Source of the DNA: Linderina pennispora | Lineage: Eukaryota > Kickxellomycota > Kickxellomycetes > Kickxellales > Kickxellaceae | Direction of reading: 5' to 3' | Assembly: GCF_002104995.1 (NCBI RefSeq) | Contig: NW_024468437.1 | Span: 1 to 19,467 of the forward strand | DNA: 19,467 bases | Position numbers and translations under genes: made by a program | The notes under the pieces: generated by a model | Database searches by the model: none | The model's input: the letters and a program-made list of their open reading frames with translations, nothing else | Told to the model about the DNA's origin: nothing | Shown: positions 18,368 through 19,467 of the stretch, piece after piece | Layout of the letters: each line of letters opens with the position of its first letter | How positions within the stretch are numbered: position 1 is the stretch's first letter

Positions 18368-18753
18368 GCACGTATGTTTTTTCTCCAGAGCACTCATATT
18401 TAGCATCAAGACATTTTCAATACGGGGCTTTGCAGGTGGTGACATTCCCTCGCATTTGCTTCATATACTTTGGCTTACTCCCGCGGTGCACTCTTCAAAA
18501 ACCTATTTCGACTTTGTCACTTCAATTTTTTTCCTCCTTGAGCATCCACTAGCATTCTCTTTCCAATTTTGTTGTTCCTGTATTGCAAGGGGTGGACGAT
18601 ACTTCCTTTAGACTACACCCTGACCAAATTTCATTCTCTGGAGCTTTTTTTGATCACACGCGTCTCACAAAGAAACTAGAACCATTTCATTAACGGGTAA
18701 TTGAATCCGTGAGCTTTCAACAAAACAAGCATCCTTTCTTTGCTAAGGCAAAA

Positions 18754-19467
18754 ATGACACGCACTAGCATCTCTGCTCTAGCTGTTGCGTGGTTCCTGGC
18801 GGCAAGCCAGGTCAACGCTGGGCCAATTGCCCCTCCTGGTAAGTGGACATTTTCAGTTACACCTGCAAGCAACATCCCATGATGCATCTAAAATACATGT
18901 GTTTTTCTAGTCGATACCAACCCGACAAACAGCGAGCTTGCCAGTCTTGGCGGCCTCCTGCAGGCACTCGGTGCTGGAGTCATCGGCAACGGAGCCTTGA
19001 TATACCCGACAGGCCCGTCTTCGCACCAGCGTGCAGAGGCTGAGGTCATGGCGTCGGACTCAGCCACGCGCATCTTCAAGAAAGTCAAGTCGGCCATCAA
19101 GGACGGCGGGCTGAACGACGAGGACGGGGGCGACGGCGACGACAACCACAAGTCGCTGACGTACCTGGTGAAGCCAGCCTTGATTTCCACCGCGAGGAGA
19201 TCCCGCCACCGAACCCACTAGCCGGCAACGTGATGCCATTACCGGGCGGCGCACTGTTGTATACACCGACGCCAACGGCCTCGGGAGCAGCAGCGACTGG
19301 CGCACTGGCGAATATCAAGGCGGCGTACGGGAATCTGTTTGCGGCGTCGCCGTACACTCCCTCGTATACGCTGAACCAGCCGCACGCGGCGGTGATCGTC
19401 GAGGAGATCACGGATATGCTGAGTTTGAAGAGCTCGCTGCAGCGCTCGAGGATGAAGGCGAGGATGT
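18754..19467 (+). CDS. Secreted protein of unknown function (partial, runs off window)
   Basis: Exon 1 (18754-18838) encodes a clear signal peptide, MTRTSISALAVAWFLAASQV then NAGPIAPP. The intron is 18839-18910. Exon 2 continues VDTNPTNSELASLGGLLQAL, a Gly-rich hydrophobic stretch, a Lys/Ser helix (RIFKKVKSAIKDGG), an Asp/Glu/Gly acidic run, then a Pro/Ala/Tyr-rich region. One base seems lost near 19183; adding it reads DFHREEIPPPNPLAGNVMPL instead of stopping at 19221. A second loss near 19412 would give GYAEFEELAAALEDEGEDV at the edge. No domain is recognised. It could be a wall protein or a small secreted effector-like protein; only the secretion signal is well supported. Confidence 0.7.
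18839..18910 (+). other. Intron in the secreted-protein gene
   Basis: Donor GTAAGTGG at 18839 and acceptor GTTTTTCTAG ending 18910 bound a 72-nt intron. It splits a Val codon (G/TC) just after the signal peptide. The retained sequence would break the frame. Confidence 0.75.

Larger units (their letters stand above)
17847..18753. other. Spacer with small hairpins, no supported gene
   Basis: This AT-rich spacer contains many short open frames on both strands, none with recognisable motifs. It holds two small inverted-repeat groups (18008-18058 and 18346-18367). Its right end is the T-rich promoter and leader of the secreted-protein gene. Confidence 0.5.

Noticed and set aside
1-19467. CRISPR arrays, rRNA, tRNA, insertion sequences, prophage or defence genes
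   Set aside because: I found no regularly spaced repeats, no T-arm-like tRNA core, no transposase motif with terminal repeats and no defence-gene signature. The genes present are those of a eukaryote.

Overview
The window reads as gene-dense nuclear DNA from a filamentous fungus. I infer an early-diverging, Kickxellales/Coemansia-like fungus from the style of the degenerate F-box/LRR gene, the short introns with GTAAGT donors and CTAAC/CTGAC-type branch points, and the eukaryotic domain set (BAG, START, PWWP, NIP30/FAM192A, eukaryotic-type PPCS). No database search was possible, so the taxon is an inference. Coding regions are clearly GC-rich and most long spacers are AT-richer.

Layout: 241-1891 (+) 2-hydroxyacyl-CoA lyase/oxalyl-CoA decarboxylase family enzyme; about 1.9-3.6 kb a gene-poor, AT-richer stretch holding exon-like relics and one copy of a small repeat; 3706-5237 (+) membrane-anchored START-domain lipid-transfer protein; 5651-7505 (+) BAG-domain co-chaperone behind a TATA box and heat-shock-element-like sites; 7551-7647 a 36-bp-arm foldback repeat; 7794-8995 (-) secreted Pro-Ala/His-Glu repeat protein; 9.1-10.85 kb no supported gene; 11014-11484 (-) small basic DUF3245-like protein; 11695-12965 (-) three-exon PWWP/AT-hook chromatin protein; 13465-14117 (+) stand-alone FetA/STAR1-like ABC ATPase; 14204-14766 (+) NIP30/FAM192A-family protein; 14975-16637 (+) frameshift-ridden F-box/LRR-like gene; 16859-17802 (+) phosphopantothenate-cysteine ligase of CoA synthesis; 17.8-18.75 kb spacer with small hairpins; 18754-end (+) secreted protein of unknown function, cut by the window edge.

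The most important caveat for a reader is that nearly every gene is interrupted by single-base indels, mostly one-base losses. Stepping over each one recovers a conserved continuation and, where it can be judged, a family-typical length. This pattern points to residual sequencing/assembly error more than to pseudogenisation, although the F-box/LRR gene is broken so densely that true decay is possible. Only the two minus-strand genes at 11.0-13.0 kb need no correction.

The genes do not form an operon or a recognisable cluster. They are ordinary housekeeping genes (CoA synthesis, acyl-CoA metabolism, chaperone, chromatin, lipid transfer) mixed with lineage-specific secreted proteins. I found no defence system, CRISPR array, rRNA or tRNA. 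The most novel-looking items are the HHEE/Pro-Ala secreted repeat protein, the foldback repeat with a second diverged copy, the bacterial-type ABC ATPase, and the coding relics at 2.3-3.2 kb.
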